Assembly (NCBI GenBank): GCA_900767585.1
Contig: CAAFZP010000063.1
Span: 12,318 to 76,317 of the forward strand
DNA from: Lachnospiraceae bacterium
GTDB taxonomy: Bacteria > Bacillota > Clostridia > Lachnospirales > Lachnospiraceae
Direction: 5' to 3'
Length of the DNA stretch: 64,000 nucleotides
Shown here: piece after piece, positions 41,909 to 51,583 of the stretch
How positions within the stretch are numbered: the first letter of the stretch is position 1
Layout: each line of letters starts with the position of its first letter
Notes under the pieces: model-generated
Told to the model about the DNA's origin: nothing
Seen by the model: the letters and a program-made list of their open reading frames with translations, nothing else
Database searches by the model: none
Translations under genes and position numbers: made by a program

Positions 41909-42343
41909 ATGAAAATATCAACAAAGGGAAGGTATGCACTTCGCCTGATGCTGGATCTTGCAGTCTATAACACGGGAGAACCGATCAGTTTAAAAGACGT
42001 TGCAAAGAGGCAGAATATATCTGAAAAGTATATGGAGCAGATTATATCTGTATTGAATAAAGCAGGGTTTGTACGCGGAATCCGAGGCGCGCAGGGAGGT
42101 TATTTACTTTCTCGTGCACCAAAGGATTATACAGTCGGTATGATCTTACGATTGACGGAGGGCGATCTTGCCCCGGTTGCCTGTGTTGGGCAAAATTCCA
42201 TTGAATGTGAGAGAAGAAATGCCTGCGTGACGGTTCGTGTCTGGGAGAAGTTATATGATGCGATATCGGATGTCGTAGACAATATTACATTGCAGGATTT
42301 GGTTGATTGGAACAACGAGCAAACGGATCAATATATGATATAA
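41909..42343 (+). CDS. Rrf2 family regulator with three-cysteine Fe-S motif
   Basis: The 144-residue winged-helix protein has the Rrf2 start MKISTKGRYALRLMLDLA, the helix SLKDVAKRQNISEKYMEQI and the wing RGIRGAQGGYLLSRAP. Cysteines C92, C100 and C106 (CX7CX5C) match the cluster ligands described for Bacillus subtilis NsrR in number and spacing. An IscR/NsrR-type sensor of Fe-S status or nitric oxide is thus more likely than the redox-insensitive CymR type. The neighbour cysK nevertheless suggests cysteine metabolism as target. GGAGG precedes the ATG. The inverted repeat over its promoter is a candidate own operator. Confidence 0.9.
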   Translation: MKISTKGRYALRLMLDLAVYNTGEPISLKDVAKRQNISEKYMEQIISVLNKAGFVRGIRGAQGGYLLSRAPKDYTVGMILRLTEGDLAPVACVGQNSIECERRNACVTVRVWEKLYDAISDVVDNITLQDLVDWNNEQTDQYMI

Positions 42344-42348
42344 TAATT

Positions 42349-42407
42349 CCGTCATGCAAATAAGCAGCGAGGCTGCTTGCAGACGGAGGTGCTTATTTAT
42401 ATGACGG
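42349..42407 (+). other. 59-base nested inverted repeat, possible structured RNA
   Basis: Arms 42349-42366 and 42390-42407 pair over 18 positions (one mismatch, one G-U). Inside, AGCAG/CTGCT can form a hairpin, and CCGTC (42349-42353) could instead pair with GACGG (42382-42386). The foldings exclude each other. There is no T-run, so it is not a simple terminator. It lies between the Rrf2 and GH3 genes. Confidence 0.5.
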
Positions 42408-42490
42408 ATAAACAGACATAAGCATGAAGGACGATAGTCCGGAATGCGCATGGCTGTTACGATTTCAGGAGTTCGAAGAACGGAGAAATC

Positions 42491-43750
42491 GTGATTATAA
42501 TGAATAAGACGGAATCGTGTTCAATGACGCATCGACATAAAAAAATTATATATGGATTATTGATTATCTGTATGGTGTTTTTCGGTATTTTCGGTTCGGG
42601 AAATCTTCTCCGGGATGGAGAACGTACTTCATCGGAACCGGGGGATACGGAAGAAACAACTACGACACAAGTCCCTGTGACCACAGAGCAGACGGCAGGC
42701 GAAGAGACACATACGACTTCAGATGCACAAATGACGGTGCTTGATGTGCGGATACAGGACAAGATCCAGACGATGAGTCTGGAAGAAAAGGTCGGACAGA
42801 TGTTCTTTGTAAAAAATGATGGACGCTTCGGACCGGATGAGCTAACGCAATATCCGGTTGGGGGCATTATTTTGTTTGCGGGAGATTTGGCTGGGGAGAC
42901 GGCAGATTCCCTGACGGAGAAGATCCAGTCCTTTCAGGAGGCTTCTGATATCCCTTTGCTAATTGGAACGGACGAAGAAGGCGGTACGGTGACGCGTGTC
43001 AGCCGTTACAGTGCGCTGGCAGATCACACCTTTGCATCACCGAGATCCATCTATGTGTCGGGCGGTATGGATGCAATCAGAAAGGATACGGAAGAAAAAT
43101 CAAAGCTGTTGTTGTCGTATGGCATCAATGTGAACTTCGCACCGGTCTGTGATCTGTCAGGAAATAAAAGTGATTTTATCTATGAGCGGTCGTTTGGAGA
43201 AGATCCACAGGAGGCGGCGGCGTACGTGGATACTGTTGTTACGACAATGCGGAAAGAAAAAATCGGAACCGTGCTGAAGCATTTCCCCGGATATGGCAGT
43301 AATGGGGATACGCATATAAATCAGGTTGAGGATACTCGGACGTATGAACAGTTCATAACCCGTGATTATATTCCGTTTGAATCGGGCGTAAATGCGGGAG
43401 CAGATTGTATCTTAGTCAGTCATAATGTAGTTGCTGCGATTGATGACAAGTATCCGGCATCCCTGTCGGAAAAGGTACACAATGAGATACGGAACGTGCT
43501 GCAGTTTGATGGCGTGGTAATCACGGATGATCTGATGATGAGTGGAGTATCTGCCGGTTATGATCTGGATGAGGCGGCGGTGCAGGCAGTGAAAGCCGGA
43601 AATGATATGCTGCTTTCTACAAATTATCAGGAACAGATCAAAGCTGTGATTCAGGCGGTAAAGGACGGAGAAATCGATGAAGCACAGATTGATGCGGCAG
43701 TTGCGCGCGTGCTGAAATGGAAGAATCAGTTAGGATTTGAGATATTTTAG
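42491..43750 (+). CDS. Glycoside hydrolase family 3, beta-N-acetylhexosaminidase-like, membrane-anchored
   Basis: 419 residues: an N-terminal signal anchor (about 15-34), a Thr/Glu-rich linker (about 42-72), then a GH3 barrel. It shows LLIGTDEEGGTVTRV, NVNFAPVCDL, KHFPGYGSNGDTH (the NagZ-type general acid/base loop) and GVVITDDLMM with the nucleophile aspartate. The short one-domain GH3 with the KHFPGxGxxxxDTH loop is typical of enzymes that remove N-acetylglucosamine from peptidoglycan fragments. The linker puts it outside the cell. GTG 42491 sits five bases after GGAG; ATG 42500 is the alternative. It precedes the nuclease pair by 23 bases. Confidence 0.88.
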   Translation: MIIMNKTESCSMTHRHKKIIYGLLIICMVFFGIFGSGNLLRDGERTSSEPGDTEETTTTQVPVTTEQTAGEETHTTSDAQMTVLDVRIQDKIQTMSLEEKVGQMFFVKNDGRFGPDELTQYPVGGIILFAGDLAGETADSLTEKIQSFQEASDIPLLIGTDEEGGTVTRVSRYSALADHTFASPRSIYVSGGMDAIRKDTEEKSKLLLSYGINVNFAPVCDLSGNKSDFIYERSFGEDPQEAAAYVDTVVTTMRKEKIGTVLKHFPGYGSNGDTHINQVEDTRTYEQFITRDYIPFESGVNAGADCILVSHNVVAAIDDKYPASLSEKVHNEIRNVLQFDGVVITDDLMMSGVSAGYDLDEAAVQAVKAGNDMLLSTNYQEQIKAVIQAVKDGEIDEAQIDAAVARVLKWKNQLGFEIF

Positions 43751-43773
43751 GAAATGACAGAAGGGGGTAACGG

Positions 43774-44886
43774 ATGAAGTTAATACATTGTGCGGATATT
43801 CATTTGAATTCCTCTCTGGCTACACATCTGGATGGAAATAAGCAGAAGCAGCGGAGAACCGAGATTCTGCATACGTTTCTGCGTATGGTGGACTACGCCG
43901 CAGAACAATCGGTCGATGGGATTCTCATCGCCGGAGATCTGTTTGATACGAAGAAGGTTGACCGGACAACTGGAAACGCGGTGCTGTCTGCAATTACCGG
44001 ACACCCGGAGATCTTGTTTTTCTATCTGCGTGGAAATCACGATGCAGATGGGTTCCTGCAGTCGTTGGATGAAATCCCGGATAACCTGAAGTTGTTTGGT
44101 GATACATGGTGTTCCTATGCGTGGGAAGAAGATGGTGCGACAATCGTGATTACCGGTGCGGAAAGCTCTGCACGGAATGCACAGACGTTATATACATCAT
44201 TAAGGCTTAATCCAAAGCATATTAACCTTGTGATGCTGCATGGGCAGGAGACGCCATACGCAAGTGGGGCAGGACAGGATGCGGAACAGATTCCACTTGC
44301 TTTATTACAAAATAAAGGAATCGATTATCTGGCACTCGGACACATCCATACATATAAGCGTGAGCAGCTCGATGCAAGGGGCATCTACGTGTATCCGGGT
44401 TGTTTGGAGGGCAGAGGCTTTGATGAATGTGGCATACATGGATTCTGCCTGCTCGAGGTTGATGTGGCACATCATAAGATTCAGGATACATTTGTGCCAT
44501 TTGCAAGCCGCAGACTGTGGGAGGCATCGGTGGATGTAAGTGGATGCATATCCGGTATGGATGTCTTAGATGTTGTCAGAGAGACGTTACAGGAGATGCA
44601 AGTGCAGTCTGAAGATCTGGTGAAGGTCTGTCTGACCGGCAGTCTGCCTGCAGGTGTGGAAGTAGATGCAGAATTGCTTGCGATGCAGTTGTCACAAATC
44701 TATTTCTATGCGAAGGTCGTAGATCATACTGTGCCGGAGATCGACTATGCCGCATATGCGTATGATGCGTCATTAAAGGGTGAATTCGTGCGTCTGGTTC
44801 AGGCACAGACTGACCTTTCGGATGAGGAGAAAGCGAAGATCATTCAGACGGGAATATTGGCACTTGCCGGGGAGGCGTTCGTATGA
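43774..44886 (+). CDS. SbcD/YhaO-like metallophosphoesterase
   Basis: The 370-residue protein is a calcineurin-like DNA nuclease subunit. Motifs in order are CADIHL, IAGDLFD, RGNHD, MLHGQE and LGHIHTY, the complete two-metal set. The C-terminal ~120 residues form a capping domain as in Mre11/SbcD. It overlaps the ATPase gene by four bases (ATGA), the classical nuclease-ATPase pairing that processes DNA ends. Length and sequence style fit YhaO more than SbcD. Confidence 0.9.
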   Translation: MKLIHCADIHLNSSLATHLDGNKQKQRRTEILHTFLRMVDYAAEQSVDGILIAGDLFDTKKVDRTTGNAVLSAITGHPEILFFYLRGNHDADGFLQSLDEIPDNLKLFGDTWCSYAWEEDGATIVITGAESSARNAQTLYTSLRLNPKHINLVMLHGQETPYASGAGQDAEQIPLALLQNKGIDYLALGHIHTYKREQLDARGIYVYPGCLEGRGFDECGIHGFCLLEVDVAHHKIQDTFVPFASRRLWEASVDVSGCISGMDVLDVVRETLQEMQVQSEDLVKVCLTGSLPAGVEVDAELLAMQLSQIYFYAKVVDHTVPEIDYAAYAYDASLKGEFVRLVQAQTDLSDEEKAKIIQTGILALAGEAFV

Positions 44887-46469
44887 GACTACTGACATGT
44901 CATATAGAAAACTTTGGAAAGCTTTCGGATGTCTCCTATGATTTTGCGGATGGCTACAATGCGGTTGTGCTGCCGAATGGCGCAGGAAAAAGTACATTTG
45001 CAGCATTTATCCGCGTGATGTTCTATGGCTTTGCCGGGGAGACGAAGCGGACGGAACTGGAGAAGGAGCGGAAGCGTTACCAGCCGTGGCAGGGCGGCAC
45101 CTATGGCGGACAGCTTACCTTTACAGCGGATGGGAAATATTATCTGCTGTCGCGTGTCTTTGGGAAGACGGCAAAGGGAGATTCCTTCCGGTTACAGGAT
45201 GCGAATACGCTGCTTGACAGTACAGATTTCACCGAACAGATCGGACAGGAATTATTCGGAATCGATGCGGAATCCTTTCTGCGGACCATCTATATCGGAC
45301 AGACGGAGTGTGCGGCATTTGCAGCGACAGACAGCGTGAGTGCGAAGCTCGGCGATCAGATGGAAGAGTCCGAAGATATGGCAAGCTATGATGTGGCAAA
45401 TAAGAAGCTTGCCGATGCGATCAATCAGTTATCGGATAAACGGAGTACCGGAAAACTTGCGAAGCTTGAACGGGAAGCGCGAGTGCTTGCCCAGGAGATA
45501 CAGGAAAAAACGGCAGTGCAGGAAGAAATAGACTCGGTTTCAAAACGGTTAACGGAGGTCAAAGCGCATTGGAATGCTTGCGTCGCAGGGAATCTGCCGG
45601 TGGAAACCAATGAGGAAGAAGCTGCGAATATAGCCGGACAGGAACGGTCTGATACCATTCAGCGAAGACGGTTTGAAAAGAATTTACAGCGCAAATATAA
45701 AGGGCTCACAGGTGTCATCTTAGGACTGCTTGTGATCGTCTATGCACTGCTTGCCGCAGGCAAAGGGTATCGTATGTTAATCCTTATCTGTGGTGGATTC
45801 AGTATGATTGCAGGCGCATGTATGCTGCTTGGGTATGCAATCGGCAGGAAGAAACGCCAGCCAGAGTCAAAACCTGTACAGCCAAAGCCGCTTTCGGAGG
45901 AACAGCAGCAACGGCGGGCATCGGAGATGGAGACGATGTCGAGGCAGATCCTGCAATACAGCCGGAGACTTGATGAGTTGGAGAGCGAGTATGATGCACT
46001 GACGGAAAAGGAAAGAAAATTGCAATCTCTTAATGAAGAATTGATTACGCTTCGGGAAAAATGTGATATAATACAAAAGACTAAGGCTTTTTTGACACAG
46101 GCAAAGGAAAATTACGGTGCACGTTATCAGAAACCGGTTATGGATGCATTCTGGAGGTATTACCGGATGTTATCAGGTGAAGACGGAACAGCGTATGGAC
46201 TTACGGCGACGTTTGAGATGGAGAGACAGGAGCAGGGAATGTATCGGAATATGGGATATTTCAGCCGGGGATATCAGGATATGACCGGTTTGTGTATGCG
46301 TCTTGCATTCGCGGATGCCATGTACCGGGAGAAAAAGCCGTTTCTGATTCTGGATGATCCGTTCGTGAATCTCGATGAGGAAAAAATAGAGCATGGAAAA
46401 GCATTTATAAGAGAAATCGCAAAGGAATATCAGGTGATTTATTTTACCTGCCACGAAAGCCGTGCGTGA
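44883..46469 (+). CDS. Compact YhaN-like SMC/Rad50-type ATPase with membrane helices
   Basis: 528 residues. The N-terminal half-ATPase has VVLPNGAGKSTF (Walker A) and IYIGQTE. A coiled coil (about 180-235) is followed by two membrane helices (about 275-300 and 302-322) and a second coil (about 340-410). The C-terminal half has FSRGYQDMTGLCMRLAFADA as a degenerate signature and FLILDDPFVNLD as Walker B. YhaN homologues share the internal membrane helices but are usually over 900 residues, so the coiled-coil arms are unusually short. It should form the nuclease complex with the preceding gene, held at the membrane. Confidence 0.85.
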   Translation: MRLLTCHIENFGKLSDVSYDFADGYNAVVLPNGAGKSTFAAFIRVMFYGFAGETKRTELEKERKRYQPWQGGTYGGQLTFTADGKYYLLSRVFGKTAKGDSFRLQDANTLLDSTDFTEQIGQELFGIDAESFLRTIYIGQTECAAFAATDSVSAKLGDQMEESEDMASYDVANKKLADAINQLSDKRSTGKLAKLEREARVLAQEIQEKTAVQEEIDSVSKRLTEVKAHWNACVAGNLPVETNEEEAANIAGQERSDTIQRRRFEKNLQRKYKGLTGVILGLLVIVYALLAAGKGYRMLILICGGFSMIAGACMLLGYAIGRKKRQPESKPVQPKPLSEEQQQRRASEMETMSRQILQYSRRLDELESEYDALTEKERKLQSLNEELITLREKCDIIQKTKAFLTQAKENYGARYQKPVMDAFWRYYRMLSGEDGTAYGLTATFEMERQEQGMYRNMGYFSRGYQDMTGLCMRLAFADAMYREKKPFLILDDPFVNLDEEKIEHGKAFIREIAKEYQVIYFTCHESRA

Positions 46470-46483
46470 TAAAGGGGTATACT

Positions 46484-47224
46484 ATGTACACATATAATAA
46501 AAAAGTTCTTTTTTCAGATGTCGATGCAACAAGACGGATGTCGTTTGGAAGTCTGATGGATGCCATGCAGGATTGTGTCAACATCAATTCCGAATCGGTA
46601 GGCAGAGGCATCGACTATATGCTCACGCATAAGCGGACATGGTTTGCAATCAGCTGGAATATTGAGATCCGCCGAATCCCGAAGATGTTCGAGGAGATAA
46701 GCGTGAAGACGTGGGCGTATGAATTTGCGACGTCAATCGGCTATCGTAATGTTATTGTGACGGATGAAAACGGCGAGGATATTGTCTGTGCAGATTCGAT
46801 GTGGACACTTATGGATATGGAGACGAAGCATCCGGTACGGATCGAGGAAGAGGATGCGAAGGGATATGAGATCAGACCGCGGTATCCGATGGAAAGATGC
46901 GGCAGAAAGATCCGTCTGCCGAAGGAATTCGAAGTTGTTGATACAGTAGTTGTACCGAAGGCGGACATCGATTACAACGGACATATGAGTAATGCAAAAT
47001 ACATCCTGCTTGCAAATGAGTATGTCGAGGATATCACATGTGTCAACCGGATTCGCGTGGAGTATAAGAGTCAGGCGCGGTACAAGGAAGCACTTGTGAT
47101 CGAGCGGGCAATACAGGAGATCGAAGCGGAAGCCGGAATGGAAACACATGTGATCATCAAGATGAGCGGCAAAGAAGCGGGTGACGTGAAGGCGGTTGTT
47201 GATTACCGGCTGACAGAAGCGTAG
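46484..47224 (+). CDS. Acyl-ACP thioesterase
   Basis: The 246-residue product has two hot-dog domains (about 1-135 and 145-246) and the family pattern FSDVDATRRMSFGSLMDAMQD and VPKADIDYNGHMSNAKYILLANEY, with D, N and H of the active site in the second domain. It releases free fatty acids from acyl carrier protein. ATG 46484 is preferred over GTG 46466 because AAAGGGG lies five bases before it. It begins 14 bases after the ATPase gene and may be co-transcribed. Confidence 0.9.
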   Translation: MYTYNKKVLFSDVDATRRMSFGSLMDAMQDCVNINSESVGRGIDYMLTHKRTWFAISWNIEIRRIPKMFEEISVKTWAYEFATSIGYRNVIVTDENGEDIVCADSMWTLMDMETKHPVRIEEEDAKGYEIRPRYPMERCGRKIRLPKEFEVVDTVVVPKADIDYNGHMSNAKYILLANEYVEDITCVNRIRVEYKSQARYKEALVIERAIQEIEAEAGMETHVIIKMSGKEAGDVKAVVDYRLTEA

Positions 47225-47274
47225 GAGTGGCGTACCGCGAATCATAATTTACAAAATACAGGATAAGGCAGTAT

Positions 47275-47712
47275 ATGAAATTAGAAAAGAAAAAGATACA
47301 AAATCTGATCCGGATTGCAGCGGATGCACGGAAGTTTTCGTATGCACCGTATTCGCACTTTGCAGTTGGGGCGGCACTGCTTGGGGCAGATGCGAAGATA
47401 TACACCGGATGCAATATTGAGAACGCAGCATTTACACCGGGAAACTGTGCAGAGCGGACAGCCATCTTCAAGGCTGTGAGTGAAGGCTGCAGGGAATTTA
47501 CGGCAATCGCGATTGCAGGCGGGAAACTTGACGAAGATGCGCTTGCGCAGACCGGATACACTGCACCATGCGGTGTGTGCAGACAGGTGCTGCGGGAGTT
47601 CGTTAATCCGTCCGCATTTGCCGTGATTTTAGCACGCACAATGGAGGCGTATAAGGTATATACATTGGAAGAACTGCTTCCGGAAAGCTTTGGACCGGAG
47701 AATTTGAAATAG
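47275..47712 (+). CDS. cdd: Cytidine deaminase
   Basis: Converts cytidine and deoxycytidine to uridine forms for pyrimidine salvage. 145 residues, the homotetrameric small class. YAPYSHFAVGAALL, then CNIENAAFTPGNCAERTAIFKAVSEG with a cysteine zinc ligand and the catalytic glutamate of CAE, then PCGVCRQVLREF with the other two zinc cysteines. All key residues are present. It precedes an M16 peptidase gene by 19 bases. Confidence 0.95.
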   Translation: MKLEKKKIQNLIRIAADARKFSYAPYSHFAVGAALLGADAKIYTGCNIENAAFTPGNCAERTAIFKAVSEGCREFTAIAIAGGKLDEDALAQTGYTAPCGVCRQVLREFVNPSAFAVILARTMEAYKVYTLEELLPESFGPENLK

Positions 47713-47731
47713 ATGATGGAGGATGAATCGT

Positions 47732-50650
47732 TTGAGTAAATTAGAGAATCTGACCGCATATACGGTAGTGGAAAAGAAGGAATTGAAGGAAGTCAACGGA
47801 TACGGGTATATCTTGTCCCATAATAAGACAAAGGCACGGGTGGCTGTGATTGAGAATGATGATACGAACAAAGTATTTACGATTGGGTTTCGGACACCGC
47901 CAGCCGACGATACCGGTGTGCCGCATATTACAGAACATTCGGTTCTTTGCGGTTCCAGAAAATTCCCGGTCAAGGATCCGTTTGTGGAGCTTTGCAAGGG
48001 CAGTCTGAATACATTCTTAAATGCAATGACTTATTCGGACAAGACAGTATATCCGCTTGCAAGTCTGAACGAGAAGGATTTTCATAATCTGATGCATGTT
48101 TATATGGATGCCGTTTTTTATCCGGATATGTATGAGAAGAAAGAGATCATGATGCAGGAGGGCTGGCATTATGAGATCGATGAGGAGACCGGGGAGCTCA
48201 CGTATAACGGTGTTGTATTTAACGAGATGAAGGGCGTGTATTCTTCTCCGGAACAGCAGCTTTACCGAATTATTGAGAAGTCGCTGCTTCCACATACTGC
48301 ATATGGCTTTGAATCCGGCGGAGATCCGGAGGCAATCCCGAATCTGACACAGGAGGATTTTATTGCGTTTCATAAGCGGTATTATCATCCGAGCAACAGT
48401 TATATCTATCTGTATGGAGATATGGATGCCGCAGAGGAGCTTACATTTATTGATGAGGAATATTTACAGAATTTTGATTATGCGGAGATTGATTCGGCAT
48501 TGACCGATGAGCCAGCGTTTGAGAAGCCGGTAGAGGTACGGGAATATTATTCCATCGCAGAGAATGAATCCGAGCAGGACAACACTTATCTGACATACAA
48601 CACAGTTGTTGGAACAAGTGCGGATAAAAAGTTATGTACTGCATTTTCGATTCTTGAATATGCCTTGTTATCGGCACCAGGCGCACCGCTCAAAAAGGCA
48701 TTGATTGATGCCGGGCTTGGCAAGGATATTCTGTCATCCTTTGATGACGGTATCAAACAGCCGAACTTCTCAATCATTGCAAAGAATGCGAATGCAGAAG
48801 ATTTAGAACGATTTATACAGGTGCTTGAGGATACGCTTGCTTCCATTGTGGAGCAGGGTATGGATAAGAAATCGCTGCTTGCGGCAATCAATTATTTTGA
48901 ATTTAAGCATAAGGAAGGAAACTTTGGACGATTCCCGAAGGGATTGATGCTCGGATTAAATGCATTTTCTACATGGCTTTATGATGATGCGGCAGCGCTT
49001 GATCTGTTCAGCCTGAACGATGTGTATGATGCGTTGAAGCAGGATGTGGAGACCGGATATTTTGAAGCTCTGATCAAGCAGTATATTTTACAGAATACGC
49101 ACAAGTCATATTGTCTGCTGATGCCAAAGAAGGGGCTTAATAATGAGATTGCAGAGCGTGAGAAGGTACGGCTTGCGGCATATAAGGAGACACTTTCTGC
49201 AGCGGATATCGAGGAGATCCGTGCGAACATGATGCATCTGAAGGAGTACCAGAGCTCCGGTGATGCGGAGGAAGACTTGAAGAAGATTCCGATGCTTGCG
49301 ATCGATGATATCGAGAAGCATGCCAAGAAAATAAATAACCGTATTCTGGAGATTGAACATGTCAAGGTACTAAGCCATGATATTTTTACAAACGGAATCA
49401 CGTATCTCAGCCTGAACTTCTGTATGGATGATATCGACTATGATAAGTTTCCGGTAATTGCACTTTTGACGGAGATTTTTAAGTATGTGGATACAGAGCA
49501 TTTCAGTTACAGTGAGTTATCGAACGAGATCAATCTGTATACTGGTGGCATTGGATTCAGTACAACGGTCACCAATAAGAAAGAATATGGCGGTTATGTT
49601 ACACATTTTGTCGTCAGTGCAAAGATGTTGGATGCACAGCTCGATAAGGCAATGGAATTGATTGAGGAGATTTTGTTCACCTCGAAGCTTTCGGATAAGA
49701 AGCGATTGAAGGAGATTATTGCAGAGACGCGTGCGGCAATGAAAGACGATCTGCTTGCGAACGGACATACAACAGCGGCGGGACGCGCAACGGCATATAT
49801 TTCTAAAATAGGTGTTGTGAAAGAACTGACAGAGGGTGTAGATTATTATATGTATCTGTCAGATCTGGATGATCATTTTGAAGAACGCTATGAGGGACTG
49901 GCTGCTGATCTTCAGGAGACGCTCGGTCAGCTTCTGCGCAGAGATTCCCTGCTCGTGAACTTTACTTCCGATAAGAAGCCGGAGGATACGCTGACTGAGA
50001 GTCTGACGAGATTTTCCTGCAAGCTTTCGACAAGACTGGCGTTTGAGAATGTGAAGGAAATTCCGGTAGTAAAAAAGAACGAGGGCTTTAAGACGGCAAG
50101 TCAGGTACAGTATGTAGCGACGGCCGGTAATTTCTGTGAACGTGGATATGAGTATACCGGCGCTTTGAATGTATTGCAGTGTATCTTCTCATACGATTAT
50201 CTGTGGATCAATGTGCGTGTGAAGGGTGGTGCTTATGGCTGTATGTGCAGCTTCAATCGAAGCGGTAACGCATATTTTACATCCTACCGTGATCCAAATC
50301 TGTTGGAGACATACGAGATCTATAAGGAGGCACCGGACTATGTGAGAAGCTTTGAAGCAGACGAAAGAGACATGACGAAATATATCATCGGTGCGATCAG
50401 CAGGATGGATGCACCGCTTACACCATCCGCAGATGGCAATTTCAGTCTGATCTGTTATCTGATGGGAATCGACGATGCAGACTTGCAGCGGACAAGAGAT
50501 GAAGTGCTTGGCGCAACCCCGGAAGTAATCCGTGGACTTGCCGGATATGTGGAAGCAGCTGTCGATGGAGATGTGATCTGTGCAATCGGTGATGAAGCGC
50601 GGATCGAAGATGCGAAGGATGCATTTACAGAAGTAAAGAGCGTATTTTAG
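47732..50650 (+). CDS. M16C family zinc peptidase (presequence-protease type)
   Basis: The 972-residue protein matches the PreP/insulinase group with two M16 halves. The inverted zinc motif H65-ITE-H69 starts the line HITEHSVLCGSRKFPVKDPFVELCKGSLNTFLNAMTYSDKT, and the third ligand glutamate lies in NEMKGVYSS. No signal peptide is seen, so it degrades peptides inside the cell. TTG 47732 is preferred to ATG 47723 because GGAGG (47718-47722) directly abuts the ATG but is nine bases from the TTG. It is followed by era. Confidence 0.92.
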   Translation: MSKLENLTAYTVVEKKELKEVNGYGYILSHNKTKARVAVIENDDTNKVFTIGFRTPPADDTGVPHITEHSVLCGSRKFPVKDPFVELCKGSLNTFLNAMTYSDKTVYPLASLNEKDFHNLMHVYMDAVFYPDMYEKKEIMMQEGWHYEIDEETGELTYNGVVFNEMKGVYSSPEQQLYRIIEKSLLPHTAYGFESGGDPEAIPNLTQEDFIAFHKRYYHPSNSYIYLYGDMDAAEELTFIDEEYLQNFDYAEIDSALTDEPAFEKPVEVREYYSIAENESEQDNTYLTYNTVVGTSADKKLCTAFSILEYALLSAPGAPLKKALIDAGLGKDILSSFDDGIKQPNFSIIAKNANAEDLERFIQVLEDTLASIVEQGMDKKSLLAAINYFEFKHKEGNFGRFPKGLMLGLNAFSTWLYDDAAALDLFSLNDVYDALKQDVETGYFEALIKQYILQNTHKSYCLLMPKKGLNNEIAEREKVRLAAYKETLSAADIEEIRANMMHLKEYQSSGDAEEDLKKIPMLAIDDIEKHAKKINNRILEIEHVKVLSHDIFTNGITYLSLNFCMDDIDYDKFPVIALLTEIFKYVDTEHFSYSELSNEINLYTGGIGFSTTVTNKKEYGGYVTHFVVSAKMLDAQLDKAMELIEEILFTSKLSDKKRLKEIIAETRAAMKDDLLANGHTTAAGRATAYISKIGVVKELTEGVDYYMYLSDLDDHFEERYEGLAADLQETLGQLLRRDSLLVNFTSDKKPEDTLTESLTRFSCKLSTRLAFENVKEIPVVKKNEGFKTASQVQYVATAGNFCERGYEYTGALNVLQCIFSYDYLWINVRVKGGAYGCMCSFNRSGNAYFTSYRDPNLLETYEIYKEAPDYVRSFEADERDMTKYIIGAISRMDAPLTPSADGNFSLICYLMGIDDADLQRTRDEVLGATPEVIRGLAGYVEAAVDGDVICAIGDEARIEDAKDAFTEVKSVF

Positions 50651-50673
50651 GTAGAACATACAGGGAGAAACAT

Positions 50674-51582
50674 ATGGATAACTTATCGACATACAAATCC
50701 GGTTTTGTTGCAATCATCGGACGTCCGAATGTGGGGAAGTCCACATTGATGAATCATCTGATCGGACAGAAGATTGCGATTACAAGCAGCAAAGCACAGA
50801 CGACGAGGAACCGGATCCAGACAGTATATACGGATGACGAAGGACAGATTGTGTTCCTGGATACACCCGGTATCAACAAGGCGAAAAATAAGCTTGGCGA
50901 GTATATGATGAATGTTGCGTATTCCACATTGAATGAGGTGGATATCGTCATGTGGATCGTAGAGCCGACGACATTTATCGGCGCGGGCGAACGTCATATC
51001 ATTGATGTGTTAAGTAAGGTAAATACGCCGGTGGTGCTTGTTATCAATAAGACGGATACCGTGGATAAACAGGCAGTTGCAGATGCTATAAACACATACA
51101 AAGAGGTACATGATTTTGATGCGATTGTTCCTGTTTCTGCACTGCGCGGACACAATCAGGCGGAGCTTATTAAGACGTTAAAACGGCTGCTTCCGTGTGG
51201 ACCACAGTTTTACGATGAGGATACGATTACCGATCAGCCGGAACGCCAGATTGTAGCGGAGATGATCCGTGAACAGGCACTCAGGCAGTTGGACAAGGAG
51301 ATTCCGCATGGCATCGCCGTTGTAATTGACCGGATGAAGGAACGTCCGGATGGCAGCTGCATGGATATTGAGGCAACGATCATCTGTGAGCGGGATTCCC
51401 ACAAGGGGATTATTATCGGAAAGCAGGGTGCAATGCTTAAGAAGATTGGTACGAAAGCACGGATCAGCATGGAAAATCTGCTGGACATGAAAGTGAATTT
51501 AAAGCTATGGGTAAAGGTAAAGAAGGACTGGAGAGACAGCGATACCTTACTTCGTAATTACGGTTATCGGGAGGAAAATTAA
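50674..51582 (+). CDS. era: GTPase Era
   Basis: Era binds the 3' end of 16S rRNA and guides 30S assembly. The 302-residue product has the GTPase motifs GRPNVGKST (G1), TTRNRIQ, DTPG (G3) and NKTD (G4), and a C-terminal KH domain with SHKGIIIGKQGAMLKKIG. The gene is usually near recO, as here (with an ABC operon between). It ends one base before the DUF1846 gene. Confidence 0.97.
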   Translation: MDNLSTYKSGFVAIIGRPNVGKSTLMNHLIGQKIAITSSKAQTTRNRIQTVYTDDEGQIVFLDTPGINKAKNKLGEYMMNVAYSTLNEVDIVMWIVEPTTFIGAGERHIIDVLSKVNTPVVLVINKTDTVDKQAVADAINTYKEVHDFDAIVPVSALRGHNQAELIKTLKRLLPCGPQFYDEDTITDQPERQIVAEMIREQALRQLDKEIPHGIAVVIDRMKERPDGSCMDIEATIICERDSHKGIIIGKQGAMLKKIGTKARISMENLLDMKVNLKLWVKVKKDWRDSDTLLRNYGYREEN

Positions 51583-51583
51583 G

